Counted from the first letter of the stretch, positions 1 through 9,766 are shown. The stretch: DNA of 64,000 nt from JBDWFY01 sp965275915 (GCA_965275915.1 CBDHYI010000006.1:882087-946086), one strand, 5' to 3'. Numbers and translations: made by a program. The notes: generated from the sequence alone by a model not told the origin.

Positions 1-1686
1 GCTCAGAAGACCAGTAATTTCGGTTCTTCTGAAAAATGTTCTTTGCATTTTCGACCGATTCAACGGTATTTGGAATAAGATCACTAGCTTTTTTTGCTTT
101 TGCCGTGGCCTGTTCCGCAGCCTTATCCGCGATCGCTTTCGTAGCTTCTTTCGTCGTATTTGTCGCCGCAGCTCCTGCACGAACCATAGGACCAGCTCCA
201 GTAGCAAACGGAGTAACCGTTGCTGCTAAATCCGCACCCAAAGCAGCTACATCAACTGGATCAACCTCACCTTCTGTCAAGAAGTCGTAACTAATTTTCC
301 CAACGTCGTACCCGACAAATACTATATCTAATATTGTATCGATTATATTCCCTGACGGGTCTTTGAGCATGATGGGGTTGTTCATGCCGTAGGCATAGCG
401 GTTGGTGCCCACACCCCGATCGGTCGGGTCGAACCAGTCAGGGGTGATGAACCTGCCAAGGGCGGGATCGTAGTAGCGGGCGTTCAGATAGGTCAGACCC
501 GTCTCAGGATCGTCCCGCTCCCCGATCCAGCCCCTGCTTTCCCGTGGCGTGTTCACAGCAAGCTGCACATCCGTGCGCTCGCCGTAAGGCCGGTACCGGT
601 TCTCCGCAATCTGCGTGCCGGTGGCATCGGTCATCAACCTTATGGAAGACAGGTGGTCCCGGTGCATCCAGTTGGAGACAGACCCGACCCGCCGCACCGT
701 GCCGTCAATATGCTTGATCACCGTCCCGTCAGACAGATGCTCCTCATCGTCGCCAAGATAAAGCGTTGTGTTCCCGCCGGTGACTTTCTTCAGACGCTTG
801 TCGTCCGGACCATAGACATAGGTCGTCGTCTGACCATTGGCCGTCACCGTGACGGGACGGTCCGCAGCATCATAGGCAATCGTCCGGCCCATGCCGCTCA
901 GCATGTTGCCGTTCCTGTCATAGGTCAGAGCCTGCCCCGCCACATCGGTCGGCGCATGCGGACGGGGAGCCGTGGCGGCGGGATAGCTATAGGTGCCCAG
1001 CGCCGAGTTATAGGTCATGTTGCCCGCTTCATCATAGGTGAAGCTCTGGGTCAGGGTCGCATCGTCAAGGTTGCTGGCGCTCAGAAGCTGGTCGAGCTCG
1101 TCATAAGCATAGTCCCAGTTGCCCTTCTGCGGTTCGACCGCACCTGCGTCATCCGGCCCATAGTGTCCCTGGTATAGGTCTCATCGAACAGGGCGGTCAC
1201 ACCGGCAGAGGTCTGCGAGCCCAGAAGCCACAGACGGTCGCCATCATAGGTATAGTCCGTGCTCACCCCGTTGGAGAACACCATCCGAACAGGGTCCTGA
1301 TTGGCATTATAGGTGATCTCGTCAATCACACCGGGAATGGAGGTCAGCTGACCGCCGCTGTCATAGGTGTAGCTGCCGCTCGCAGAGGGCCACACTTCTC
1401 CGTCGGAGAATTGTCTGCGGATCAGGCGCGTCGCACTGTCATAGCTATAGGTGCGCTCATAGGTCTGACCGTCCACATCCCAGGCTTCCCGGGCCAGCAG
1501 TCCCCGGGCCGTATAATCCTTGCGGATCGTCGCCGCACCGTTTGCGACCGTTGTCAGCCGGCCGATATTCCTGTAGCCCGCCCGGTCCTCATCATAAGTG
1601 TAGGTCGTCACATCCTGGGCCGGAGCGGAGACAGACAGAACAGCCGCTGACGAAAGAGCAACAAGGAAAGAAACAGCTTTAAACAT
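1..1686 (-). pseudogene. RHS/YD-repeat core protein, frameshifted and cut by the window edge
   Basis: A secreted YD-repeat protein read on the minus strand. The chosen ATG at 1686 is preceded by a GAAGG ribosome site and opens a clear signal peptide ending near SAPAQD; a GTG at 1719 is an alternative. YD motifs (TYTYDEDRAGYRNIGRLTTV, YSYDSATRL, YTYDGDRL) follow. Near 1125-1145 the frame shifts: the upstream frame runs to a stop at 1081, while the correct RHS text (GNWDYAYDELDQLLSASN) continues in the neighbouring frame. That second frame carries the RHS core signature (YGERT, RGWIGERDDPETGLTYLNARYYDPALGRF in pieces, then PDWFDPTDRGVGTNRYAYG) and stays open to base 1, ending in a variable Ala-rich tail. 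A one-base deletion, real or a sequencing error, explains the break. Its first repeats pick up where the large upstream protein at 2274-8021 leaves RHS sequence, so the two may descend from one polypeptide. Confidence 0.8.
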
Positions 1687-1842
1687 CAAAAAAGCCTTCA
1701 AAAGAGAGTTTTGGAACACCGGTCAAACGCAAGGGAACGAACGCGACGCACAAACACGGGGACACAACGGATTTTGGCTGAGTGGGCTGTAAAGCGGGAG
1801 GACACGGAAGGTAGACGGAGGACGACGGACTGTGCGCCTGCA

Positions 1843-2175
1843 TCACCGCCTCTCCCCGGTCACAGACCGGCAGGGAGGCTGGCCGGACAGCGCTTCAGCG
1901 GACCGCACCTCAGCGGAAGAAACTTCGACCGGACCGTCCTGACAACGCGTCCGCAGCCGGTCGGCCGCCACCTGATGGCCAAGGGCATCATCGCCAACAG
2001 CCGCAAACAGAAAATCGCTCCGGACGGCCTGTTCAGAGACACCCGGCGCCCCGGGCCGGGACAGGGCCGTCTCTGCCGGAACCGGAGCCGAAAAGAGAAC
2101 GCTTATCGTCAGAACAAAGCACGGGCCGGACAGAAACCGCCAACCGGCTGAGGGAAAAGAAGCAGAAAACACCAT
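1843..2175 (-). CDS. Small secreted protein between the two RHS genes, unknown function
   Basis: A 110-residue reading frame whose ATG at 2175 follows an AGGA site at good spacing. The N-terminus looks like a signal peptide: hydrophobic run FLSGPCFVLTISVLFSAPVPA, likely cut after PAE. The mature part is polar, with no domain I recognise, and carries two cysteines. It sits on the same strand between the large RHS-RTX protein and the RHS-core gene, so it could belong to one operon with them. A longer version beginning at 2238 lacks extra support. The mature part could equally be a chance frame in GC-rich DNA, hence the low confidence. Confidence 0.35.
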   Translation of the reverse strand: MVFSASFPSAGWRFLSGPCFVLTISVLFSAPVPAETALSRPGAPGVSEQAVRSDFLFAAVGDDALGHQVAADRLRTRCQDGPVEVSSAEVRSAEALSGQPPCRSVTGERR

Positions 2176-2273
2176 CACAAAAGGTTCCTGACAAAAGTTC
2201 TGAAAATGGGGTCGGAGGAACGGCCGGAACACACGCAAACTCCCGGCCGCAGGGCTTTCGGGGTCATACTGTC

Positions 2274-5200
2274 CTAGCCGCCATCGCCATTGCCGCCGGA
2301 ACTGCTGCCACTGCCGCTGAACTCAAAGTGGCTCGCCTGGAAGAAGCTTTTGAGACGGCCCTTGACCTTGATGCTGGTGTTGGCATCGATCGTGATCGTC
2401 GTGTTGACACCGTTATCCACCGCTGCGGCCATCACAGCCGCAAAGTCAGCGAAAACCGTATTGTCAAAAACAATCACATCATCGGGCGAATCGTAAAAAG
2501 CAAAGTCATCGATCACATCATGACCGGTGTCCCCGGCTTCAAACACGAACCGGTCCGTTCCGGCTTTACCGCCATAAATGTCATCGCCGGTTCCGCCCCG
2601 CATAGTGTCATCACCATTGCCGCCGGACAGAAGATCGTCACCGGTTCCGCCAAGCAGCGTGTCATGACCGTCATGACCCTTGATCACATCATTGCCCGCC
2701 AGACCGTCAATCACATCGGCATTCGCAGTCCCGTCGATCGTATCATTACCGGAGGTCCCGGTGATCGTTGCGGAAGATCCGCCGCCCGACGACCCGCCGC
2801 CGGAACTGCTGCCACCGCCGCTGAACTCAAAGTGGCTCGTCTGGAAGAAGTTTTTGAGACGGCCCTTGACCTTGATGCTGGTGTTGGCATCGATCGTGAT
2901 CGTCGTGTTGACACCGTTATCCGCCGCTGCGGCCATCACAGCCGCAAAGTCAGCGAAAACAGTGCTGTCAAAAACAATCACATCATCGGGCGAATCGTAA
3001 AAAGCAAAGTCATCGATCACATCGTGACCGGTGTCCCCGGCTTCAAACACGAACCGGTCCGTTCCGGCTTTACCGCCATAAATGTCATCGCCGGTTCCGC
3101 CCCGCATAGTGTCATCGCCATTGCCGCCGGACAGAAGATCGTCACCGGTTCCGCCAAGCAGCGTGTCATGACCGTCATGACCCTTGATCACGTCATTGCC
3201 CGCCAGACCGTCAATCACATCGGCATTCGCGGTCCCGTCAATCGTATCATTGCCGGACGTCCCCGTGATCGTTGCGGAAGACCCGCCACCGCTGTTTCCA
3301 CCGCCGGCAACCACGACACACAGGGTCGGATCGCCGCTGAAGGGACTGACCGAGGTCACCTGGTTGGTCGCACCACTTCCCGCAGGCTCAATCTCAATCA
3401 CCACATCGCCCCGGTTACCAGACCCGCCAACCGTGATACTCAGAACATCGCCAATCGCAGGCGCACCGGCCGTGCCGCGGACAAAGGTCTTGATCGCCTT
3501 GCCACCATTGCCGCCACGGCCGCCGTTGCCAATCGCAGCGCCTCCCGCGGCGCCGCCGCCGGTGGTATTCTGATCCCCACCCTGACCGACACCGTGGCCA
3601 CCATTAGCTCCGTCATAATATTCCCAGCCGCATCGCTCTTCACCACCCATGCTTCGACAACTGTAGTGTGCCGAGCCGCCCCCGCCACCGACGCCGCCGT
3701 TTCCTTGCACAGTTGTGATGTTGGTACCGGACACAGAGTTCGAACTGCCGTTAGCTCCGCTGGTTCCGTTGACCAAAACACCATTTACATCGGCATAACC
3801 CGTCCCGCCTTTTCCTCCGTTCCCTCTGACGGTGACGACCATGGTGTTGTAAGGCGGCACCGTCCAATTCTGCGAGGCGGTGAAGATGACGCTCTGCGAT
3901 GTAATCGCAAGCACACTCACCGCAACCGTGTCCGTGGAATAGGACCCGTTGCCGTCATTCACCGTCAGACGCCAGACCGTCCGGGCCGTCGCACCCGCCG
4001 CAACCGCCGGCGCCGTAAAGCTGGGCTGAGACGTGGTCTCTCCGGTCAGGGTCACTCTGGGACCGCTGACCTGACGCCAGCTGTAACTCAGAAGATCATT
4101 GTCAGGATCCGAACTCCCCGACCCGTCAAGCGTTACGACAGAACTGGAGTAAACCTCCTGGTCCGCACCCGCATTGGCTGTCGGAGCACCCGCACCGGAA
4201 CTGCCCGCACCGCTGACAGGGCGCGTCCGCTCCTCAACACGGCCAAGCGCATCATAGCTGTAACAGGTCCCGATCCCCTTCGCATCGATCCGCTGCTTCA
4301 GACGACTGGCCACATCATAGGCCATCTCCCACAGCCCGTGGTCCGGATCATCCACAACCGTCCGGTTATCAAGACCGTCATACTGATAGGCAAACTGCGC
4401 ACCCTTGGGATCCGTCACACTCACAATCCGATCCCGTGCATCATAACGGATCGCCGTTCTGCGGGTGGCGCCTCCGATCACACGGTCCCGGAACACTTCG
4501 TTGCCATAGGCATCAAGATGAACCCGTGCAACTTCACCGATCTCATTCGTCGTCTCAACCATCCGGAACGCATCTCCCGCTCCGTAGGTCGTGCTCACCA
4601 CCGTCGCATCGGGATTGGTTTTCTTCGTCTCACGGTTCAGCGCATCATACTCAAACAGAGTATTCTTGACCGTATCCCCCGCATAATGCGGATGACTTCT
4701 TGAAGAGAGATTGCCCCTGGCATCAAAGGTCAGCTGAACCCGGGAATCCCCACCAATCGCAGCCGTCTGCGTCAGGCTCAGATGTTCCCGCCCGAACCCG
4801 TCATGATAGGTCCGGCTCGCAATCGCACCATGACCGCTGGAGCCGGGCGTCTCCTTGCGCAGGATATTCCCCGAAGGACTGCCCCAGCTCTCATAGGCAA
4901 TGCTCTCATAGCCCCCATCGGGAAAATCGGACCGGGTCAGGCGGCACAGCGCATCATAGCTGTGGCTCGTCACAGACCCGTTCGCATCTGTCTCGCTCAA
5001 GGGAAGACCGCACACACCGTCCCAGCTCGTCAGCGTTTTCTGCCGTGTGTCCCCTACGTCATAGAGCGCATTGCGGGTCTCGGTCACATAAAGATTGTAG
5101 GTCGCATCATAGAGATAACGCGTCACACCGCCCACAGCATCCGTTACCGAGGTGGGATTGCCGTAACTGTCATAGGTGACCGTCTTGAGATCCGCCTTGT

Positions 5201-8021
5201 CGTCCGGACCCGCTCCGGTCCATTGCGACAGTTTGGTCTCGTTACCGACCGTGGGCGGTACCGTCACACCCTGCCCGTCATATTCGTGCCAGCGCCGCCA
5301 GATCCGGTTCACCGTCTCATCATAGACAGACCCGCTGTTCACCGTCTCAACCGCCCACCGGTCGACAATATAGGCACTCGTGTTGGGATAGGACACACGG
5401 GTATAGATCCGCTCGTCCCCCGTCACCGCTTCATCGCCAAGATCGGTCGTGCTCACCAGAAGCCCGTAGGCGTCATAGGCCTTTTCCACCACCTTGGTCC
5501 GGCCGGTGCCGCCGTAATATTCCGTGCTGCGGGTTTTGGTGTTCAGTGCCGTCCGGGGCAGACTTGTCTGCGTCGCATAGCTCTCTTCCCGCCGCTGCAA
5601 AAGCGTTCCGGCCCCGTCCCTGCGGTCCACCTGTTCGATCTTGCCATAGGCCGCGATATCCTGACGGAACAGCGTCTCTATCGTCGGGGCAGCCGTCTCG
5701 TTCGCAAGCCTGGGCAGTGTCGTGACAACCTTCCGGAAGCCGTGGAACCGGCGATTGGAGGGCACATACTGGCCGCCCTGGTAGCTGTAGGTTGCCGTCC
5801 CGACCGTCCCCCGACCATCGTCCCGGGTCACGCTGCTCACCGTCTGAACAACATAGGGAAGATAGGTGTTCGACCAGGCCGAGGACGGCGTATAGCCAAC
5901 CGTGACCTTACCGCCCAAGGGCTCAACAACTTCCGTCAACAAATCAGGAACAGAACCCTGAACCTTGAAACTCCCACCGTTCAGGATGTTCGAACCGACA
6001 TTTGGGTTGATCAACCCGGCCGGACGGTTGGTCCGGGTCACCGCTTCAACAAGACCGTCTCCATCGATGTCCGTCGAAACGGCCACCGGACCGTTGTAGG
6101 TGTCGGTGGAACCGCCCGGCAGAACATGCTCAAAATGACCGCCCCGGTTCAGATAGACATTGCTGAAATAGAGATCGGCATAAAGAGGTGTCTGACCGGC
6201 AACCCTCCGGCTCGATACCAGATCGGCCCGGCCGTCTCCGTCAAGATCCACCGACTGCGAACAACCCTTGCAGTTGCTTGCCCCCTTGGCATCAAAAGAC
6301 GGTCCCTCAATCAGATCCGTGCCGGACGTATAATAAACAGTGACCGTATCGCTACCGGTTTTGCTTAAAAGAAAATCCTGAAGACCATCACCATTGTAAT
6401 CTCCGGTGCTGTGGATGAAGTTGGCGCCGGTCCCTGTCATCGATTTGGGTATGAATGCGTTTACACCGTTTGACAAATAAAGCGTAATGGTACCGGTACC
6501 GCTTCGCATGTCATCCAAGCCATCGCCATTATAATCGGCAACACCACCACCAACTGCATTCGACCAGCAATCAGAATAGCTATCCGGTGCTTTACCAAAA
6601 GATGCGCAGTTCCAGCCCGACTGAGTACTCATCGCGTCATCAAGACCATCCCCGTCAAAATCGCCAAGACGAGAGCCCGGTCTGTAAGCTGGATGAAAAG
6701 CGTTGTAGAAATACATACTTTTACCAGCCGACAAAGATGTTCGGCGCAGGTAAACACTCAATTGACTGGAATCACAGCCACCACCTGTGGGGCTACTAAT
6801 ACGGACCCCGTTGAGGTAACAAACCTCAATAACCGAGTCATTGCTCGCATGAGGATGCGTTTGTTTGGAAAGGGAAATCGTGTAGGTTGCCAATCCAAAA
6901 TAACCCGGCGTGCCGTAGCTGACACCCAAAACACAACTCTGGTGACAGTTCTGATTCGGCGCCGGCGAACTCAGTGCCGGTCCTCCTGGTCCTGCCTGTT
7001 TAGCCGTTGCTGCTCCTGAGTAGCTGAAGCCATAGGCCGGCAGGGCGGTGCCGGAGGTTACAGCACCGGCCGCATCCAGAAGCGCATCCGTGCCGTACTG
7101 CTGAACCGACACCAGACGCGACAGACCCGTGGCAGGGCTCTGATCATAGCCAAGCGCATAGGTCCGCAGACGGCTGCCGGACACCTTGATGTCAATCGTC
7201 TTCAGCCGCTGCGTCAGCACGGTCATGCCGATCCCGTTCGCCCGCGTCAGAGGCGACGGACTGGCCTCGGTCAAAAACGAGATAACCGTGTTGTTGTAGC
7301 TCACTTGCGAGGGATAACAGGCCGGGAGTGTCGTGCAGGCATAGTCATAGGTAACCGCATTGCCCCGCGTATCGGTCACCGAAGCCAGACGGAACCGGTA
7401 CTTGGTCGCAAGCGTCTCCTCGTCCGTGTCCGCATAGGTGCCGCTGAACCAGTGCGACACCGACCGGAACACCATCTGTGTCCCGTCCCGGCGCCAGATC
7501 GTCCACAGATTGTTCGTATCGTCATGAACGATCTTAAGATAGGTCTCGTACTCCCCCACATGCGTCCCTCCGGCCGCACAGCCCGGACTGGTCCGGCCCG
7601 ACGCAACAGAGCTGCAGGGATAAATCTCATTGTCATCCAGAAGATACCGGTCCCCTGCCCCGAAGGTCGCAATCCCGCGCCGGTCACCGATCCGCATGAT
7701 CTCAGGCAGACCCGTCAGCGACCAGCCGACCCCAAGCAGACCTCCGTCAAGACCCGCCGCCCAGAGGCCGCCCCCTGAGTTGTAGGCCAGCGCCAGCTTC
7801 GGCTCCAATCCCCGGAACCCCGGCACCTCAAGCTTCACACGCCGCGTATACGCACCGGCAAAGTTCTCCGCAAACTTCACCTGCGGCCGCGGCGTCTCAT
7901 AGACCGGAAACGCATGAACAGGCACACCCTGCCCGAACATTAAAGCAAAAGACAGTAAAACCGGAACAACTACATTAAAGACACAGCAATACCCACGATG
8001 AATACATTGTAAAAACAACAT
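2274..8021 (-). CDS. Giant secreted SpvB / FG-GAP / YD-repeat protein with PKD-like, Gly-rich and duplicated RTX C-terminus
   Basis: A 1915-residue exported protein. The ATG at 8021 has a GGGGA site; a TTG at 8042 is the longer alternative. Residues 1-37 form a signal peptide. Residues about 45-330 resemble the SpvB / Tc-toxin B N-terminus (RRVKLEVPGFRGLEPKLALA, YNSGGG). Residues 455-660 hold five FG-GAP calcium loops (DFDGDGLDD, DYNGDGLQD, DLDGDGRAD). Residues about 850-1270 are YD repeats ending YSYDALGRVEERTRP. Then comes a PKD/Ig-like domain at 1275-1378 (ANAGADQEVYSSS, LDGSGSSDPDNDLLSYSW), a Gly/Asn-rich stretch to about 1535, and two RTX units (1578-1738 and 1746-1908) with GGTGDD/GGNGDD nonapeptides. 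No RHS core and no recognisable toxin tip are present. A surface or secreted shell protein stabilised by calcium is the likely nature; RTX ends often imply type I secretion, which the Sec-type signal peptide does not fit. Confidence 0.9.
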   Translation of the reverse strand: MLFLQCIHRGYCCVFNVVVPVLLSFALMFGQGVPVHAFPVYETPRPQVKFAENFAGAYTRRVKLEVPGFRGLEPKLALAYNSGGGLWAAGLDGGLLGVGWSLTGLPEIMRIGDRRGIATFGAGDRYLLDDNEIYPCSSVASGRTSPGCAAGGTHVGEYETYLKIVHDDTNNLWTIWRRDGTQMVFRSVSHWFSGTYADTDEETLATKYRFRLASVTDTRGNAVTYDYACTTLPACYPSQVSYNNTVISFLTEASPSPLTRANGIGMTVLTQRLKTIDIKVSGSRLRTYALGYDQSPATGLSRLVSVQQYGTDALLDAAGAVTSGTALPAYGFSYSGAATAKQAGPGGPALSSPAPNQNCHQSCVLGVSYGTPGYFGLATYTISLSKQTHPHASNDSVIEVCYLNGVRISSPTGGGCDSSQLSVYLRRTSLSAGKSMYFYNAFHPAYRPGSRLGDFDGDGLDDAMSTQSGWNCASFGKAPDSYSDCWSNAVGGGVADYNGDGLDDMRSGTGTITLYLSNGVNAFIPKSMTGTGANFIHSTGDYNGDGLQDFLLSKTGSDTVTVYYTSGTDLIEGPSFDAKGASNCKGCSQSVDLDGDGRADLVSSRRVAGQTPLYADLYFSNVYLNRGGHFEHVLPGGSTDTYNGPVAVSTDIDGDGLVEAVTRTNRPAGLINPNVGSNILNGGSFKVQGSVPDLLTEVVEPLGGKVTVGYTPSSAWSNTYLPYVVQTVSSVTRDDGRGTVGTATYSYQGGQYVPSNRRFHGFRKVVTTLPRLANETAAPTIETLFRQDIAAYGKIEQVDRRDGAGTLLQRREESYATQTSLPRTALNTKTRSTEYYGGTGRTKVVEKAYDAYGLLVSTTDLGDEAVTGDERIYTRVSYPNTSAYIVDRWAVETVNSGSVYDETVNRIWRRWHEYDGQGVTVPPTVGNETKLSQWTGAGPDDKADLKTVTYDSYGNPTSVTDAVGGVTRYLYDATYNLYVTETRNALYDVGDTRQKTLTSWDGVCGLPLSETDANGSVTSHSYDALCRLTRSDFPDGGYESIAYESWGSPSGNILRKETPGSSGHGAIASRTYHDGFGREHLSLTQTAAIGGDSRVQLTFDARGNLSSRSHPHYAGDTVKNTLFEYDALNRETKKTNPDATVVSTTYGAGDAFRMVETTNEIGEVARVHLDAYGNEVFRDRVIGGATRRTAIRYDARDRIVSVTDPKGAQFAYQYDGLDNRTVVDDPDHGLWEMAYDVASRLKQRIDAKGIGTCYSYDALGRVEERTRPVSGAGSSGAGAPTANAGADQEVYSSSVVTLDGSGSSDPDNDLLSYSWRQVSGPRVTLTGETTSQPSFTAPAVAAGATARTVWRLTVNDGNGSYSTDTVAVSVLAITSQSVIFTASQNWTVPPYNTMVVTVRGNGGKGGTGYADVNGVLVNGTSGANGSSNSVSGTNITTVQGNGGVGGGGGSAHYSCRSMGGEERCGWEYYDGANGGHGVGQGGDQNTTGGGAAGGAAIGNGGRGGNGGKAIKTFVRGTAGAPAIGDVLSITVGGSGNRGDVVIEIEPAGSGATNQVTSVSPFSGDPTLCVVVAGGGNSGGGSSATITGTSGNDTIDGTANADVIDGLAGNDVIKGHDGHDTLLGGTGDDLLSGGNGDDTMRGGTGDDIYGGKAGTDRFVFEAGDTGHDVIDDFAFYDSPDDVIVFDSTVFADFAAVMAAAADNGVNTTITIDANTSIKVKGRLKNFFQTSHFEFSGGGSSSGGGSSGGGSSATITGTSGNDTIDGTANADVIDGLAGNDVIKGHDGHDTLLGGTGDDLLSGGNGDDTMRGGTGDDIYGGKAGTDRFVFEAGDTGHDVIDDFAFYDSPDDVIVFDNTVFADFAAVMAAAVDNGVNTTITIDANTSIKVKGRLKSFFQASHFEFSGSGSSSGGNGDGG
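2299..3290 (-). repeat. 504-bp in-frame tandem duplication of an RTX unit
   Basis: Two copies at an exact offset of 504 bp (168 codons): for example GGAACTGCTGCCA at 2298 recurs at 2802 and CGGAAGA at 2771 recurs at 3275. Only scattered single-base differences are visible across each copy, most of them silent; coding changes include SFFQAS versus NFFQTS near the end. Each unit encodes one RTX nonapeptide block, a DxFVFEAG segment and a FADFAAVMAAA/KVKGRLK closing segment, joined by a Gly/Ser linker. Confidence 0.9.
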
Positions 8022-8616
8022 AAACAAATCCCCGAACAGCAAACAGCAATAACTACACTGTCCAGACCGCTACCATGCAGCCACACAATCGCAAATGGCA
8101 CTTCCATGACAACAAACAGTTATCCACAATCTAAACGAGAAAAAGACTCACTCAGGGTAAAGCTCAAAACGACGAAACAACCCATCAAATCGCAGTGACG
8201 AAAGGCTCTTGAAGAACTTGATCCCGACACGCTTTGGTCACCAGTCAAATTTCACTCCGCGGGTACCAAATGCCACGAAACGATATTTCGCCTTGCACAA
8301 CATCAAACAAAGCAGCTGGCGCAAGAGGCACCCTGTGCCGGTTGCCACCAGCATCTCATGACTCAACCACCGGCACCAATTGCAGCGTCGGGGCAAGATG
8401 GTCCAGGAAGATTAAATCGATTTCCGTACCGCCCCACTTAGTTGTCGGTCCCAAGAAACCAACTGATGGGACCGATGAGTGAACGTGCCTGACGCGCTGA
8501 AAACGTAGCAGCTTTCAAACCCTATTACGCTCCAATCACATCGGCAACATACACAGTTCGAGCGGACGCCGGTCTTTGAAACAAGACGGCAACAAATGTC
8601 TTTCAGTTCAACGGTC
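8022..8616. other. Gene-poor gap upstream of the giant RHS protein
   Basis: About 595 bp without a supported gene. It must hold the promoter of the minus-strand RHS gene, but no clear -10/-35 pair stands out. A plus frame at 8234-8482 is open, but it has no ribosome site and an atypical composition, so it is not called. Confidence 0.5.
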
Positions 8617-9099
8617 TTAACGAGGCCTGTTTCTGAGGTTGCCCCAAAATCCTTTCCCCTTCGGCTCGCCCTTCTTCGGACGCAGAGACCACCAGCGACC
8701 TATGACGGGCCCCGTAACAAACAATACCCAAGCATCAGGACAACCGCCGAATTGCGACTGCGGCAAAAAAAGCCGGTGTGCAAAACTGGCTTTCCGATAG
8801 ATCAACTGCCCACGATACAGAACTCGCGTCTGATCGAGATTGCAATCATTCATTCGGTAAACTTCCAATACCTGTCCTTTTAACAATAAGGAAACCGAAT
8901 GCCACGGATGGTCATGCAAAACGCGGTCGTCATCATCGCGCAAAAACCGATGCAGATAGACATTAAAAAACCTGTTTTCAGGTATAAGCCACCACCGTAC
9001 GAGATAGGGATCTTCCTCACCACCCATAGATACATCAGGCGGACGTTTGATGGCGCACAACCATTTGGCAAGAAGCCGGGACAAGAAGTCAGAAAACAT
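8617..9099 (-). CDS. Cupin-like phage-type hypothetical protein
   Basis: A 160-residue protein. The central part, VYLHRFLRDDDDRVLHDHPW followed by SVSLLLKGQVLEVYR, then FAHRLFL and WVLFVTGPVIGRWW, matches a pattern known from phage and prophage hypothetical proteins with a double-stranded beta-helix (cupin) core: a His-x-His pair, a Gly turn, a second His, and a final aromatic strand. Residues HDH and AHR could bind a metal. No enzymatic role can be assigned. The basic tail (GKGFWGNLRNRPR) differs from the usual FxWxxF ending, so the C-terminus may be altered. The upstream ribosome site is weak. The neighbouring XRE repressor supports a phage remnant. Confidence 0.65.
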   Translation of the reverse strand: MFSDFLSRLLAKWLCAIKRPPDVSMGGEEDPYLVRWWLIPENRFFNVYLHRFLRDDDDRVLHDHPWHSVSLLLKGQVLEVYRMNDCNLDQTRVLYRGQLIYRKASFAHRLFLPQSQFGGCPDAWVLFVTGPVIGRWWSLRPKKGEPKGKGFWGNLRNRPR

Positions 9100-9475
9100 T
9101 AGCCCACCACATCAGATATCGAGTTGAGCTGCACATTCAAAATAGAGGGAGTGATCCATTACCGCTCCCTGCCTGCAAAGCGGAGGCACGCAACGCCTGG
9201 TTTCGAAATCAGAAAACCGCAAAAGCCCGCACTGAATTTCAATGACGTTCTCGATCGCATATTTCTGAATACCGGACGATGGAAACCTATCGGCAGCGGT
9301 CACGCGGCTCATCACTATATTTTGAACATCCAAGATCTTCTCAGCGGAGCAGTGCTCACCTATGTTGAATACATTACCCACTGTGCTCACTGTCGATACA
9401 GTACATATTTTTTGAACTTTTACAAGTTCATGAATAAAAGATACCAAAATAGCGTGAATTCTGTAATTTACACCC
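9100..9475. other. Divergent control region between cupin-like gene and XRE gene
   Basis: A 375-bp region between divergently oriented genes. Long frames exist on both strands (9124-9504 plus, 9112-9510 minus), but they mirror each other and have no ribosome sites. The right part is AT-rich and contains the inverted repeat at 9413-9430, listed separately. Confidence 0.5.
9413..9430. promoter_or_regulatory. Operator-like inverted repeat in front of the XRE regulator
   Basis: TGAACTT-ttac-AAGTTCA, a perfect 7-bp inverted repeat with a 4-bp spacer, 46 bp before the XRE start codon. A TTGAAC hexamer overlaps its left arm and could be a -35 element, so a repressor bound here would block its own promoter. 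The assignment to the XRE protein is inference. Confidence 0.45.
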
Positions 9476-9766
9476 ATGAAAGAAAACGACGAGAGCTCCC
9501 TTGAGCACATTGCTGAACGCCTCGAATGGCTGCGAAAGCACTACGGCTTAACTCAAGTGGAGTTCGCTGACAGTCTTGGATTCGGGAAGACTCAGTACAA
9601 CAACTGGAAATCGGCCCGCCAAAGATTATCCCTGGATGGTGCACTTAAAATTAATACTATTTATGGAACTTCCCTCGACTTTCTTTTCTTGGGAAGACTT
9701 GAAAGTTTATCCGACCAGATGCGAAAGTCCTGGATAGACAGATATCGCGACTCTTCTTCCAGTTGA
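9476..9766 (+). CDS. XRE-family helix-turn-helix transcriptional regulator
   Basis: A 96-residue DNA-binding protein. Residues about 10-70 form the Cro/CI-type HTH: IAERLEWLRKHYGLTQVEFA, then SLGFGKTQYNNWKSARQRLS as the recognition part, and ALKINTIYGTSLDFLFLG as the closing helices typical of short phage-type repressors. It has no peptidase or sensor domain, so it likely acts as a small dimeric repressor. The promoter region holds a 7-bp inverted repeat. The 3' end overlaps an antiparallel weak frame. Together with the adjacent phage-type protein it suggests a decayed prophage; no integrase is seen nearby. Confidence 0.8.
   Translation: MKENDESSLEHIAERLEWLRKHYGLTQVEFADSLGFGKTQYNNWKSARQRLSLDGALKINTIYGTSLDFLFLGRLESLSDQMRKSWIDRYRDSSSS

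Noticed and set aside
2328..6368. Very long plus-strand frames across the RHS-RTX gene (such as 2328-4703 and 4782-6368).
   Set aside because: They are mirror frames of the minus-strand gene, rich in Arg, Ile and His with no domain and no ribosome site; repetitive GC-rich coding DNA often produces them.
8234..8482. An open 82-codon frame upstream of the RHS gene.
   Set aside because: No ribosome site, Ser/Pro/Lys-rich chance composition and no recognisable motif.
9112..9510. Two antiparallel frames of about 130 codons between the cupin-like gene and the XRE gene.
   Set aside because: They are images of each other, cover the regulatory region, and neither has a ribosome site or a domain.
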